DNA from: a virus | IMG/VR virus record: IMGVR_UViG_3300021376_005073 | Location: 1 to 48,867 of that record | DNA: 48,867 nt | Reading direction: 5' to 3' (one strand) | Shown: positions 20,201 to 24,037 of the stretch, in pieces | How the letters are laid out: each line of letters opens with the position of its first letter | How positions within the stretch are numbered: the first letter of the stretch is position 1 | The notes under the pieces: model-generated | The model's input: the letters and a program-made list of their open reading frames with translations, nothing else | The model's database searches: none | What the model was told of the DNA's origin: nothing | Translations under genes and position numbers: made by a program

Positions 20201-21691
20201 GGCGGTAAGCGCCTCATTGCGCTGAGCGCGAGTCCATGTTTTCCTGTCCTTCGGCAACTTCGGAGCGGAGCGCGGCTTGTCGAGCAGCGCATCGCCGCTT
20301 CGCTTGCGACCACGGACATCCGGCAAATCAAAGCCGGGCTTCTTGATCGGAATGTACGGTCGCATGAATGCGCTGCCGTCCTGCACGAAACCGTCGCCGT
20401 CGCCGTCAAGCGCATACGGGTTGAACGTCTGGGCGAGGTCGCGAATCTTTCCGATTGCCTGACCGATGTTCCCGCCGGCCTGACCGATCGTCGCGCCGAG
20501 CGCCTTGACCGCGTTCTGGAGGGCGTCAAGCGCGTTCGCCGTGAGCAGACCGTCGATGATTATTCCCTTGGTGCTCGGCTTCGCCTTGAGCCTGTGGTGC
20601 CGCAGGACCGGCGAGAGGAAGTCCCTCGCGCTCTGCATGTACACGTCCGGCATCTCGATCAGGTGCGATATGCCCGACTTGCCCCACGGCGATTCGACAG
20701 ATTCGCCGCCGCCGAACATGCCCATCATCTCCATCTGGTCGTCGGTGCGGTAGGCGATGCCGCCGTTCGGTACCACGACCGGCGCGCCTGGTTTCTGCTC
20801 AATGTTCTGAGTCGCCTGCGGTGCCGTCGGCGCGGATGCGTACGGCTCCGGCTTGCCGAACATGTACTGGTTGCCCTCGCGGTGGTACGGGAGCCTGTAC
20901 ATCGACGCCTTGCCGTCCTGTGTCGTGCGCCTGAACACGACGCTGTTCTCCGTCGCATTCATGACTTCTATCTTCGATCCTGTGCGCTCGGCGAGTTCCG
21001 CCTGCAACGCCGCCTTGTCCGGCTGCGAGAGTTCCTGCGACATTCCCTGTGCGAACGGGTCGCCCTCGCTGGATCCGTCGGCGCCTTCCTGCGGCGCGGC
21101 GATGACGACGATCCTCGGGATCTGCGGCATCATCGGCATTCCCATCCCTTGCATCGGGATGACCGGCATGCCGCCTTTCTCGTCCGCCTTTATCGAGATT
21201 GTCCCGGTGAGCTGGTTCGCTCCGTGCAGGACCGGCGAGACTTCGTAGAGTTCGACTTCCTTGAGGATGTTCGCCTGCAGGTTCGGGTCGAACACCGAGT
21301 CGATCGTCTTGTAGCCGATCGACCATTCCTGCTCCTCGCCGAAGAAGGCGACGGTAGCGAAGGCTTCCTTGCCCTTCTCGGAGTTCAGGTTGAATTGGAC
21401 CTTCGCGTAGAGGCCGCCGATGCCGGCGTTGCGCATCTTTGAGGGGAGGCGCGAGTCGCCGACGGGCACCTCGTACATCTCCAGCACCTTGCCGATCGGG
21501 TCATTCCACGAGTGCCCCCACACGACTCGCGGCTTGCGGTGAGTCAGGCTCTTGGCGAACGCGCCGCTGATGACGACGTCGCCCACGGAATCCTTGTTGC
21601 CGATTCCGGCGACGAAGCACTCGACTATCCCCTGCGCCTCGTCTATGTTGACGTTGCCAGAGTTACCAGACTTGAAGAGAAGATTGTCCAT
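5207..21691 (-). CDS. Giant prohead-protease polyprotein, 5494 aa, with 27 GFASRG-type motifs
   Basis: One uninterrupted frame of 5494 codons starts with ATG just after the portal gene. The N-terminus is an HK97-type prohead protease (S78/U35 family); such enzymes are usually about 200 residues, so this protein is some 25-fold longer. After residue 670 the chain is divided by 27 copies of a G-(F/L)-(A/S/G)-(S/M)-x-x motif into segments of 50-642 residues. Recognisable segments are an ArdC-like anti-restriction domain with zincin motif, six KTSC domains, a WYL-like domain, three near-identical 90-residue modules and an Arg-rich peptide. The mix matches the polyvalent proteins described in phages and conjugative elements, which enter the host with DNA. 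I infer a self-processing cargo polyprotein packed in the prohead. The alternative is one enormous repetitive structural protein whose motifs are only linkers. Confidence 0.93.
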   Translation of the reverse strand: MDNLLFKSGNSGNVNIDEAQGIVECFVAGIGNKDSVGDVVISGAFAKSLTHRKPRVVWGHSWNDPIGKVLEMYEVPVGDSRLPSKMRNAGIGGLYAKVQFNLNSEKGKEAFATVAFFGEEQEWSIGYKTIDSVFDPNLQANILKEVELYEVSPVLHGANQLTGTISIKADEKGGMPVIPMQGMGMPMMPQIPRIVVIAAPQEGADGSSEGDPFAQGMSQELSQPDKAALQAELAERTGSKIEVMNATENSVVFRRTTQDGKASMYRLPYHREGNQYMFGKPEPYASAPTAPQATQNIEQKPGAPVVVPNGGIAYRTDDQMEMMGMFGGGESVESPWGKSGISHLIEMPDVYMQSARDFLSPVLRHHRLKAKPSTKGIIIDGLLTANALDALQNAVKALGATIGQAGGNIGQAIGKIRDLAQTFNPYALDGDGDGFVQDGSAFMRPYIPIKKPGFDLPDVRGRKRSGDALLDKPRSAPKLPKDRKTWTRAQRNEALTAGTIEPETREDVAYLANRRPDNEGLAKYWDMSEADLTKEGNRLVNARRQATGAEKERIDEELLKVSHDFQRRASYAETFGQEFVPPAKREVPEAMVPEVDKPEADKPDAAKPDRAKPDATDKPKPAKPDITEEEPDAEELASRERERALDEQADAALDNALEKYIEKYGEDDEGFASSGGSERPFSNTEIMLEVARRDGWRGNREPSNSSKEKARDAVEAWEQLDDAGKARLLTAEDPNVGEYVGALLKARDERNAKIRKARTEQRNAARKLAEANKKRLDKFRKGDLSMLDFDPDSDDRPYINWSRLSQEERDRFLSEYDENDLLNNPDLLDEVVQEAFEDADPYEFMNDADRARAEADAEEASGFGSRGDDPTADLAPKEYARYGNFSYDDLVDGLEDYRNHSRDEAERIADYWEQSDALWDKYFEEAISDEEGDVNRAFPRAAEKAYEDYLSDLEGSDGFGSRGEGEFGSKPEDSAAAKVFDSILEKYWKMWGFDVPDDDEEGWDEPFGFASRGNDEEVKQSKLDELVSGVKDRLIAELETADPSTWKPSWRSDSLPINPTTGKPYRGMNAFFLMLAAADRKYNTGRFAGFNQLKARGAIVRKGEKGIPILRPQLVKKEDEDGNLKEFVVFRGATVFNVDQTDGGDEALRAIPADLPESERIAILDETLKELGVTVQTADMTPHYSPDGDYISMPDFAKGTSALEWTSTLAHEAVHWTGHSSRLKRASLAEYSSDKKVRAYEELVAEIGSAMVLAAHGIEAPFRQDHAPYIKGWIQLLKDDPDALNRAFKDAQAAVNFMLEKSPNLRKLFGGIDTGKRAPEVDAPDKAEALVGASDGFASLHRVRTPGSSALGGILYDDNSRELMVGFLKGKSWDDLGDEERENWIDRASARRGQGGYERPLSDTEIDDRAKELYEDSRDIGWYVYSDVSMEEVQELAAVKSKGKHINALKKLKRARKATDEDNFNFFGRDERIQDVAKAKPADGFASSGIFIDDGIWLMRRGNRDFLSEEFSSREYRDAMSGLDKVRFGSDKELTTQESRAIRKLANLYLEKPSTRSTQRQAIADLVNMVNDYRPGRGLGDGFASSSSRPRRVPRSNTTPMSVQRERGTGYITVSAMVTGGRGAGEEDRGTRRMQITLVGGSPTEAKKNFLDRMAERNLVFAGEDGFASRGGPLKPRTPGKRIGVEPRYQDRDWVNQTQERILAQNLDFASLSEDDQIDWVNSMLGDYLDQNEMGHNLADLANGRRLSTRPDMDLLNYAEQAYARMSDAHMARRAQYGDQDGFASVGRRTRRLGIKPSQAVDYVSYDPESESLFVAYKREDGRGDMYVYEGVSMDDAIGVENAESVGRAINDIKRRKNVRKATPEEIVGLSDADKGEARQAAENKDKLRRKKLDELASSLVGLYDPPRTRVEYDDEAPDGLPQLLVGRRENESRFRVEYDPDAREYVVTPEYWDRGDSETPGMWEDGYSARFDNLPDAVEEIKSRLLAREADDDAEARVERELDEARRELDMAGDAPGVESVDVTYSSALDAVDYNPSTQELRVTYKDGGTYIYEGVDRDTFEGFKGSPSRGRAMNDIKRAHPYRKDGEWAGGRDEDGGIEEFDVRGSEAVEKVTYDPDKEELTVVYSGGKGYIYSGVTREEADAVRSAPSKGRAINDVKRTHDVRKVPTKAKGEPDMASAGWSKGEGGKWSKGDFDILVLSDDDGNYRGLLATNRTNGAKYEQEAARSVPASDHLESFEGILRGVGNLDEDTTTEIDPAPVAKPKMPTRRPPRGGKRVRNRNVTITMEQGALDEIIEAEGNGTTVDALRAARGVGTYTKGPRKGKRRGPDTIAVRDAETGELLHANEIELTSSSANWYEGRKQGQSPTGRKRGYIRARSYAGRQGHNVVSDEGPNLRGEGRGMTDYDKRVYGLGSDEKNREAGLASRGGSGSIRDRISQYIDNPYGDGRRSRGTDPEANYSRYSWGDDEASDREASTAFANTLSRSEAREMLSAVGTEIDSVEKEMRRLESLSPRQELSFEDTYGQDVNSRIGELMEDRAALLNLESALDNRFVGEAEARMARDGDGFASRGSTTRRRGAGMQNYDYGDYPYMGSGDVDDPYRPDPRARKIRDDMESRVNQNLGEEIVMMDDGNGNMVPTAVHWGSRPNSKGVRAKNDWLLNFLPKGEWAEIGVGDSSAVKRVWIKRSSQSGKPGRTEIGYFDNEVMVMFKNGSIYHYEDVLKADMTNLVDAESMGRAVREITHPEEEGGKARKDFTRIGSLADALKMVRGSYSGDRGEDGYYTGYPRGEESSYEDYVAKLYEEADAALESQDVAGYKDIKGMLVEEGRLFGGPGDSREDVDRAHREHYLENFGLTEEQWNRAGSDATDGDGFASRGYDPSRNLAPERYVGYGIERYGNFSKEELLDGLELDRNRDQDEAERIADYWEQNDALWDEYFETAIGDTEGDVLRAFSLAADRAYEDYLSDLEGSDGFASGGYGSFPLTPREVSANARQRARAMHEKGKGSVYDETDDLPEVENQYDSINAWQLLAPSTGDRGRVGNYKQWNVMIVKNDGRYDVVKEWGKLEDADVLDRTGNQSRTQTSIIERGVRDYGRARDIAREAVEEKLNSGSGYRLTATNDKFRRKRQDLGPGTPLLERVTAEHERYMRRAAGGSDGFASRGRELDWEETKRGSGTWNAVGNNPRARRGDSIYTITRDEDGKFGVDAAHGYSYQRDGGTDYDEEYFDETFDTLEEAKDFVRRIDDSREPEGDDGFAMRGANVGLLSTPATAYDSYDALDELNGVSDDESVVDAILERVDGGELKEVYIAQNARPYDILYIGDPDDIDRHAMYIVKTPDGRFAVVKVHGDVDGDYNDYGRLVGSRSVNTEVVATHDTLDKAREGIKKHFAADRRSGDYPRRFGDEGDGFASRGDDSLVPAEYKWYGGFTKEDLINDLEDFRDIDRDEAERIADYWERSDALWDDYFEAAIGNTEGDVGRAFSLAAEKAYEDYLSDLEGSGKYGFSSRGSSTKPSVDAETQKRIEGATLGELARMIRRDLAEQGKEMYFGAVPYIDAMSTMDSIDDRFGEDSGQSIVAYALGNLQTYRGPKARAIKAELNKRLKEKMGRDGFASRGQRLGEIREQELASNYSYESAQLQTPLEIVNLEDTGAARRFERDMVAAGVFNEGESDEYIGEIFDRILVFAPDTDDEISSAALGTEGADGAKVRYIVPTRDKRYAIVELSGDYDGAPDGGGYGQIYEVIGTTDFLGAAIRRIQKLEGTRERGVPFTDDGFASRGDDDDFDDPTPEVSEADRAAFDNLPIDEQERRVAEAGGRNDADARERAIDDYANEWRLMDFDGLAGDDFGTGEDGGIPSDDPGFDPEDDLGFASSGERALVIQSEWMDFDELDWEVQDQIIQDSIDNIDRVAQPDIDLEEERDLAIDQWNNDAKAARAKAAESLLKQIDRLIRQGVDDDNRFQRYGSLITAEELIKNTDYVSSSELASAQSIVDGVRKRAERLNRDSDGFASRAGRFSTWQYEEEVTDAITEHGPSLRVREFAEKSSVDRLSSSELDSLVPSSEGIAKMVDDVEALESLRNLIASEMAEAGGQQIYPVTPDNAGMLPDIDDPDDAELIKRLEKEINTHRAALRNVKQALLAALYDAHLIDGTDAGEDEGDARRRQEAGKKLANDILMGMYGWKDNPEAFVGQLSDVARGDRGDGTLSQEEENALWRQIQKEVDKVFEFQDLNEGTARYPDYGRGKDTTYRWNRDSATFSRGKPVRGGSDGFASRAAGAPTKTSLRRAATEQRAEIRSMIQDQQILDRDNPMERRAYDDMEKRIEDAQRKLMNIEREIDGLPPIGDTGRRMPGEGLASRTTLPQPVSLGRDVIDRARGGDTNGLIGAIREAMKDGKKVKFSYNGKERELTPVEIWQNPKVPGRFNMVGEDAEGVRKNFSLDKFSPSEDTDFGADMDALNAQRAVDNFTRLSSADQNMYFQRALANNRDSGMTTEQILDEARKLAMDDRRIAELEREAVGMGQSSKPRKIDVSSSSALNSVEYDEMNRRLSVEYRGRDGKGTGTVYTYDGVEPDVVDRIEASDSRGATMREVRDNYEFTTSRKLPDSAYEGLASRSGFDYALDRDDDDYSSDVNAEREKLLDLEQYLSSVYGESFEEDGTMDLDELIAKEMKRQRMGKREATSYARQLQKDYLDWRGRSDALADMMLYDDGFASRGRRRSTDDMRREFGKIERLDSTVNRMNASEAVDYRERLINARNQAAREMARANGVAPKKVRSIYDVSPDEDDQDLLDEYDRAIDTVDSLLDRYKTDKSVAEAKMNASANALGEAQELAKRVRAGSSERRSSWDSDEEFINAKREDYDLLIDEVEDFFEGESSGDSYDGMESETLEHGTYVRDVDMAKLDGLRQRLKEATTESGVDDVLDDLDNMVSELPDSFERRYREDEAFNDYDAPSVPDNLLSDSLTTFFDDPDSEIWKTPPSADWIEEGLFGYEFEKRRVERLTAELDERKANASRPLEGDGFASRGRRRRPGRRNQGKRREGMAPKTRYSEEDRQNIADRNVLRSRKRPGKRRGGPDASEWDGFASMADTERDSEMPVNPTKVFEGGEHGPGKDISLNKMWDNYREKLERITASGKRQKWDALVSDTPLYHNVEVPDGNGGFTLEEEVLFYPLTIDDFMERFGPDSRVGLDEESVRRLFDSRRKGSPEFFIDDPSLAEKIALELGFGTGQREGLFGFDPLAYFDDTGAMVDRPDEIDAAVDAERARRTARLAARAGRAGKRDIIERRRDAAEPSRPVGEMSLREFEDKLFENTGVRVRLTDDNGNALSAGAMMRNVRASGLPFVNDKGTPWSEERYRQMQRAGYLPNRYARELVDKKILKESDLARRDAISDGEFGQWPGFRELGGSSAKKIRDALIEMGLFEEGRSIRSIEEALGRAGRGARLRIKPDRLGGKGSVLLPMAKVREMVERLGLDAEEFEKWFRRTDNFTDGAPSAPTE
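5210..6439 (-). other. C-terminal segment of the giant protein (residues 5085-5494)
   Basis: This is the last and second-longest motif-free part after segment 1 and the three-KTSC segment. It contains a Trp/Tyr-rich N-terminal part, an Arg/Ala-rich helix (about 5275-5310) and a compact C-terminal half with VRVRLTDDNGNALSAG, a TPWSEERYRQMQRAGYLP block and a final LLPMAKVREMVERLGL helix. I recognise no family. It is the only segment bounded by the motif on one side only. Confidence 0.5.
6458..6625 (-). other. Arg-rich basic peptide segment (residues 5023-5078)
   Basis: About 56 residues lie between the motifs at 5017 and 5079. They are dominated by Arg, Lys and Gly (RRRRPGRRNQGKRR at the start, RSRKRPGKRRGG near the end). 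This composition is typical of nucleic-acid-binding or DNA-condensing peptides. If released in the capsid it could neutralise packaged DNA; that role is inferred from composition. Confidence 0.6.
7874..8620 (-). other. WYL-like domain followed by KTSC domain (residues 4358-4606)
   Basis: The first ~75 residues read as a small beta barrel of WYL type: I..A...GKKVKFSYNGKERELTPVEIW, a G/V strand pair, then KNFSLDKF, matching the usual v.f.Y.g..R...P pattern and the closing F.ldri element. WYL domains are ligand- or nucleic-acid-binding modules, often in phage-defence regulators. A KTSC domain follows (about 4524-4597) with SSSALNSVEYD and YTYDGV. The WYL call rests on pattern only. Confidence 0.55.
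10373..12754 (-). repeat. Family of beta-rich mini-domain segments (residues 2980-3158, 3165-3255, 3262-3408, 3617-3773)
   Basis: Four segments in this span share one layout: a strand ending in I/V, a charged turn with DGR(Y/F) or DGKF, a second strand such as YDVVKEWG, FGVDAAHG, FAVVKVHG or YAIVELSG, an Asp/Gly/Tyr-rich loop, then a helix such as TLDKAREGI or TLEEAKDFV. Segments 3262-3408 and 3617-3773 are the closest pair (KTPDGRFAVVKVHGD versus PTRDKRYAIVELSGD). I infer duplication and divergence of one small domain of unknown function. A DYWEQ-type module (copy 3) and an unrelated segment (3510-3610) are interspersed. Confidence 0.6.
11183..11449 (-). repeat. DEAERIADYWE module, copy 3 (residues 3415-3503)
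   Basis: Third copy, with DEAERIADYWERSDALWDDYFE, EGDVGRAF and AYEDYLSDLEGSG. It ends in the variant motif GFSSRG. Plus-strand 11185-11234 closely matches the equivalent parts of copies 1 and 2. Confidence 0.85.
12773..13057 (-). repeat. DEAERIADYWE module, copy 2 (residues 2879-2973)
   Basis: Second copy, slightly longer at its N-terminus (an extra GIERYGNF element), with DEAERIADYWEQNDALWD, EGDVLRAF and AYEDYLSDLEGSDGF. The plus-strand DNA at 12776-12825 differs from 18823-18872 at only a few positions. Copy 2 is more than 5 kb away from copy 1, so the duplication moved across other segments. Confidence 0.85.
13076..13972 (-). other. Segment with KTSC-like domain (residues 2574-2872)
   Basis: It starts with a basic and Tyr/Asp-rich region. 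A KTSC-like domain at about 2668-2750 has GDSSAVKRVW, a beta hairpin with MVMFKNGSIYHYEDV (YxY present) and an ESMGRAVREI helix. The C-terminal ~110 residues are acidic and helical with a DYV.KLYEEADAAL block. No enzyme motif is visible. Confidence 0.65.
14423..16330 (-). other. Longest internal segment: three KTSC domains plus basic C-terminal region (residues 1788-2423)
   Basis: This 636-residue stretch has no GFAS-type motif. KTSC copies lie at about 1788-1862 (YVYEGV), 2010-2087 (YIYEGV) and 2100-2167 (YIYSGV), each ending in an (A)NDIKR or (I)NDVKR helix with RK. A WSKG-containing beta-rich part follows, then a highly basic Gly/Lys/Arg region (about 2235-2400) with TYTKGPRKGKRRGP-like composition that could bind nucleic acid. 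Between the first two KTSC copies is an unassigned ~130-residue region with a beta-rich pattern. If motifs are cleavage sites, this would be released as one three-KTSC protein. Confidence 0.75.
17243..17668 (-). other. KTSC domain split by an insertion (residues 1342-1483)
   Basis: An SSALGGILYDD...LMVGF start is separated by about 50 residues from a YVYSDV block and SKGKHINALKK...RKAT end. Both halves match a KTSC domain, in which a beta hairpin with a YxY motif is followed by a basic helix. KTSC is a ~60-residue domain found on some lysyl-tRNA synthetases and as stand-alone bacterial and phage proteins; RNA binding has been suggested but not shown. The insertion contains a charged helical stretch and makes this the most divergent copy. 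Confidence 0.65.
17687..18652 (-). other. ArdC-like anti-restriction segment with zincin-like metallopeptidase (residues 1014-1335)
   Basis: This segment lies between the motifs at 1008 and 1336. The N-terminal half matches the ArdC ssDNA-binding region, with conserved-looking blocks W.P.W, NP.TGKPYRG.N.F.L and GFNQLKA.GA.VRKGEKG. The second half is a polyvalent-protein zincin: HEAVHWTGH beginning at residue 1211, then RL, then a downstream EELVAEIG carrying the expected third zinc ligand. ArdC proteins are known from conjugative plasmids and phages, where they protect incoming DNA from restriction. Its placement in a protease-headed polyprotein suggests release and injection with the genome; that step is inference. 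Confidence 0.88.
18821..19090 (-). repeat. DEAERIADYWE module, copy 1 (residues 868-957)
   Basis: First of three ~90-residue modules, each flanked by the short motif on both sides. Shared blocks are YGNF, DEAERIADYWEQSDALWD.YFE, EGDV.RAF..AA and AYEDYLSDLEGS. The DNA near the C-terminal end of the module is almost identical to copies 2 and 3, which indicates recent duplication. It is predicted helical and acidic. I do not recognise a known family. Confidence 0.85.
19685..21166 (-). other. Linker region of segment 1 with calcium-loop-like DGDGDG motif (residues 176-669)
   Basis: This part follows the protease and precedes the first GFAS-type motif at residue 670. It has a Met/Pro/Gly-rich stretch (about 175-195), an Ala/Gln-rich region, a Gly/Ala helical stretch (about 390-420) and an aspartate-rich loop DGDGDGFVQDGS at residues 429-440 that resembles a calcium-binding EF-hand or dockerin loop. 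A Pro/Lys/Asp repeat region follows around residues 590-630 with recurring KPD/KPE units. I recognise no catalytic domain. It may act as the protease's own delta-like or scaffold-binding part; that is inference. Confidence 0.6.
21167..21691 (-). other. HK97-type prohead maturation protease domain (residues 1-175 of the giant protein)
   Basis: Features typical of the caudoviral prohead serine protease family are present: GDVV..GAF..SL at residues 37-49, the catalytic-His context VVWGH at 56-60 followed by PIG, the catalytic-Ser context EWSIGY at 122-127 (Ser124), and LYEVSPVL..AN at 148-159. In HK97-like phages this enzyme digests the scaffold or delta domain and itself inside the prohead. Its gene normally lies right after portal, as here. 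All expected catalytic-region residues look intact, so I infer an active protease. Confidence 0.92.
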
Positions 21692-21708
21692 CGCCCTGCC
21701 TTGTTGGT

Positions 21709-21755
21709 GTTGCGCTCAGCAATGATAAACCACCATTTATTGGGTTTGGCGCAAC
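21709..21755 (-). promoter_or_regulatory. Nested inverted repeat in the leader of the giant gene
   Basis: Between the portal stop and the giant-gene start is a 93-base, comparatively AT-rich gap. It contains GTTGCGC (21709-21715) pairing with GCGCAAC (21749-21755) and, inside it, AAACC (21727-21731) pairing with GGTTT (21743-21747). The RNA could fold into a two-part stem with an asymmetric internal loop just upstream of the start codon. It lacks the U-run of a classical terminator. It may regulate the ratio of portal to polyprotein; function is inferred. Confidence 0.4.
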
Positions 21756-21784
21756 TACCAATATCAATTCAGTAATCAGACCTG

Positions 21785-23797
21785 CTAATTGCTAAATTGA
21801 TTCCACAGGGACGTGGTGACGAGCTCGGCCAGCGAGTAGCGATCCTTGCCGTCGATCTGGGCGTAGGACTCGATGAGCGTCTCCTTGAACAGGGAGAAGC
21901 GGGGATCGTCCCCGGGCACGGCGAGGGCGGACTTGATCGCGTTGTTGATGTCCCTCTCGACCTGCTCGTTCAGTTCCTGCAATTGGGAGAGGTACCGGAC
22001 CGATGCGTCCTGCATTTCCTTCTTGGACGGCTTCGGTAGTTCTGCCGTCTCGGCGGCATCCTGAATGATCGCGTACAGCACCGGCCTCACGTCGTCCTCG
22101 AGTTGCTTCGCCCATATGTCCTTGCTGAAAACGGACGAGGAATCGAGCGTGCCCGCCGACAGCGACTTCTTCGATTTGATGCCCGAGGACTTCTCCATCA
22201 CGACCCTCTGCTGACGCTCGATGACCCGCTCGAGCGATCGACCGAGTATCTCCGACCACCGGGCGATGGATCTCTCCACGTCGTCGGCCTTCTCCGACAC
22301 CGGGACCTGCCCGATCGGGGCCGCTTCTGCCGTCGCCATCGGTACGTCTGGGGCGCCGGACGGATTCGCCTGCTGCATCGCCGCCGCTATGGCACCGGCC
22401 ATCGTGTCCGGTTCGGCACCCGCCGGCGGTGCTCCGGCTGGCGGTCCCTCGGGCGGCGGGGCGCCCGGCGGCATGCCGGGCATCGGCGGGCCGCCCTGAT
22501 CCATGCCGGGGACGGCACCCTGCGGGGGTCCGCCGGCCATCATCGGGGGCGATTCCATCTTCTTCTTCGTGTTGCCGATCGGCGTCAGGTTGGGGTTGAG
22601 CAGCAGGGAGTCGGCGAGGTCGGATTCGATTTCCTTCCTTCCGCTGCCGGTCCTGTACTCGTTGAGGCTTATGATCCCGCGCGAGAATTCGTCGCTCAGG
22701 TACCTCTCCCGCTCCTGCTTGTAGAGCATGAGCACCGGGACCTCCCTCGTGTCGAAGTCGACGTAGTTGTCCTCGTCGAGCTCGTCGAGCGACCTGGCTA
22801 TGAGGTCGATGTGGGGGAGCATCGTCTCGGTCCAGAAGACCCTTATCTCCTCGGCGGCGTTCGAGAACGTCCTGCCGGAGGCGTTGCCGATGACCGATTC
22901 GGGGACGCCGAAGGATGCCAGTATCTCTTCCTTTGTTATCTGGCGCATCTGTATGTACGCGGCATCCCTGGGCGAGGCCCCGACGTCGACGTACTCGGCG
23001 CCATCGTCCGAGGCGAGCACGGTCGTCTGACCGGCCCTCGACAGGTTCCCCCTGAACCTGTTCTTCAGTTCCTCCTTGTCCTCCTCGTCCATCATCCCGC
23101 GCACGACGAGGATTCCGCCCGGCCTTCCGTCGTTGATGAGGAAGTTCCTGTTGTAGAGTTTCGCGAAGTTCTCTATCTCGATCGCTATGCCCGCGGACTC
23201 CATCGGGGTGAGAGACAGATATGGGTCGAGGGGGTGAGGCCGCCTCAGCCACATGACGTCTTCCGGTTTCAGGATCGTCGTTTTGCCGTGCGGCAGCGTG
23301 ACCTCGTACCCGGACACGAACTTCTTCGGGTCGGGTATCGGCGCAGTCGACTGGGGCGGCAGCAGGTTCAGCCCGACTATCCCGCCGTCGCGTCCCCGGA
23401 TCTTCTCCACGAAGGCCCCGCGCGTTCCGAGCAGAAGTTGCGCCGAGAGCCTGTACCTGAAGATGAACGAGTTCTCGCCGATGTTCGATTTCGTGTTGAG
23501 AACCTCGAGGAGCGGGGACTTGGCCATCTTCTTGTCGGAAAGTATCTCCCCGTCGGGGGAATTGTCCTTCCTGAGGATGATTGGGAGCCTGGCCTGGTTG
23601 CCGGCTATGACGTCGATGCACCTGGCGACCCAGGTGACCCGCTGCATCCCCTCGCGGTACGCGCGCTCTATGTCCCAGGAATCCCTGTACGCCTTGCCCG
23701 TCATGCCCATCGTATGGGCCACCGGGGCGCCGGGTCCCACCGCGGACTTTGAGGATCCGCCGCCGAGGGATTTGTTAGTTGGTGAGTTCCAAGCCAT
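21785..23797 (-). CDS. Portal protein, HK97-type
   Basis: A 670-residue protein forming the dodecameric DNA-entry vertex. The N-terminal ~430 residues match HK97-type portals: an early YREGMQRVTWVARCIDVIAGN helix, LRKD, then FRYRLSAQLLLGTRGAFVEK, DVMWLRRPHPLDPY, NGRPGGILVVRG-like and FGVPESVIGN elements. The C-terminal ~240 residues are an extension with a Pro/Gly/Met-rich spacer (about 430-490) and a helical end; ordinary portals are 400-500 residues. The gene starts three bases after the upstream membrane protein's stop and precedes the protease polyprotein, the canonical portal-protease order. The stop is TAG. Confidence 0.93.
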   Translation of the reverse strand: MAWNSPTNKSLGGGSSKSAVGPGAPVAHTMGMTGKAYRDSWDIERAYREGMQRVTWVARCIDVIAGNQARLPIILRKDNSPDGEILSDKKMAKSPLLEVLNTKSNIGENSFIFRYRLSAQLLLGTRGAFVEKIRGRDGGIVGLNLLPPQSTAPIPDPKKFVSGYEVTLPHGKTTILKPEDVMWLRRPHPLDPYLSLTPMESAGIAIEIENFAKLYNRNFLINDGRPGGILVVRGMMDEEDKEELKNRFRGNLSRAGQTTVLASDDGAEYVDVGASPRDAAYIQMRQITKEEILASFGVPESVIGNASGRTFSNAAEEIRVFWTETMLPHIDLIARSLDELDEDNYVDFDTREVPVLMLYKQERERYLSDEFSRGIISLNEYRTGSGRKEIESDLADSLLLNPNLTPIGNTKKKMESPPMMAGGPPQGAVPGMDQGGPPMPGMPPGAPPPEGPPAGAPPAGAEPDTMAGAIAAAMQQANPSGAPDVPMATAEAAPIGQVPVSEKADDVERSIARWSEILGRSLERVIERQQRVVMEKSSGIKSKKSLSAGTLDSSSVFSKDIWAKQLEDDVRPVLYAIIQDAAETAELPKPSKKEMQDASVRYLSQLQELNEQVERDINNAIKSALAVPGDDPRFSLFKETLIESYAQIDGKDRYSLAELVTTSLWNQFSN

Positions 23798-23800
23798 CTA

Positions 23801-23971
23801 TTACTCGAGTCCTAGCAAGAATCCAAGGATCCCACAGCACAGGCCTGCGACGATTAATCCAGCGGGAGGAAAAATGAGGGCAGTTCCTACTGCGGTCAGG
23901 ACCACGAATGAAACCATTAGAATGTTAGCAACATTTGAACGGCTGGAAAGGAACACCTTTACTCTGTTCAT
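23801..23971 (-). CDS. Small two-helix membrane protein (56 aa)
   Basis: ATG at 23971 has GGGGGTG five bases upstream; TAA is at 23801-23803. The product begins MNRVKVFLSSRSNVANILMV and then has two hydrophobic stretches, about residues 16-34 and 36-54, separated only by a Pro-Pro-Ala-Gly turn, ending FLLGLE. It is first in the leftward operon, three bases before the portal start. A holin-like or virion membrane role is possible, but two short helices alone do not decide it. No lysis enzyme gene is adjacent. Confidence 0.75.
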   Translation of the reverse strand: MNRVKVFLSSRSNVANILMVSFVVLTAVGTALIFPPAGLIVAGLCCGILGFLLGLE

Positions 23972-24037
23972 GTTCACCCCCGTTTGTCCTTGTACATTTT
24001 ACGATACGGGCAAGCATAGTTGAGACAGGAAGTTCGG
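23972..24037. promoter_or_regulatory. Divergent intergenic region between leftward head genes and rightward terL
   Basis: These 66 bases separate the two divergent transcription units and include the ribosome binding sites of both first genes. Promoters for both directions should lie here or just inside the flanking genes. The stretch is AT-richer than its surroundings (TTGTACATTTTACGATA), but I could not pick convincing -35/-10 pairs. Confidence 0.3.

Noticed and set aside
20372-20407. DGDGDGFVQDGS (residues 429-440) as another processing motif
   Set aside because: It shares DGDGF with many motif copies but lacks the A-S-R core; it fits a calcium-binding loop better.
5207-21691. The giant frame as an assembly artefact joining several genes
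   Set aside because: There is no internal stop, the frame and codon pattern are continuous, the domains repeat in phase, and no internal ribosome binding sites with starts were noticed at the segment borders.
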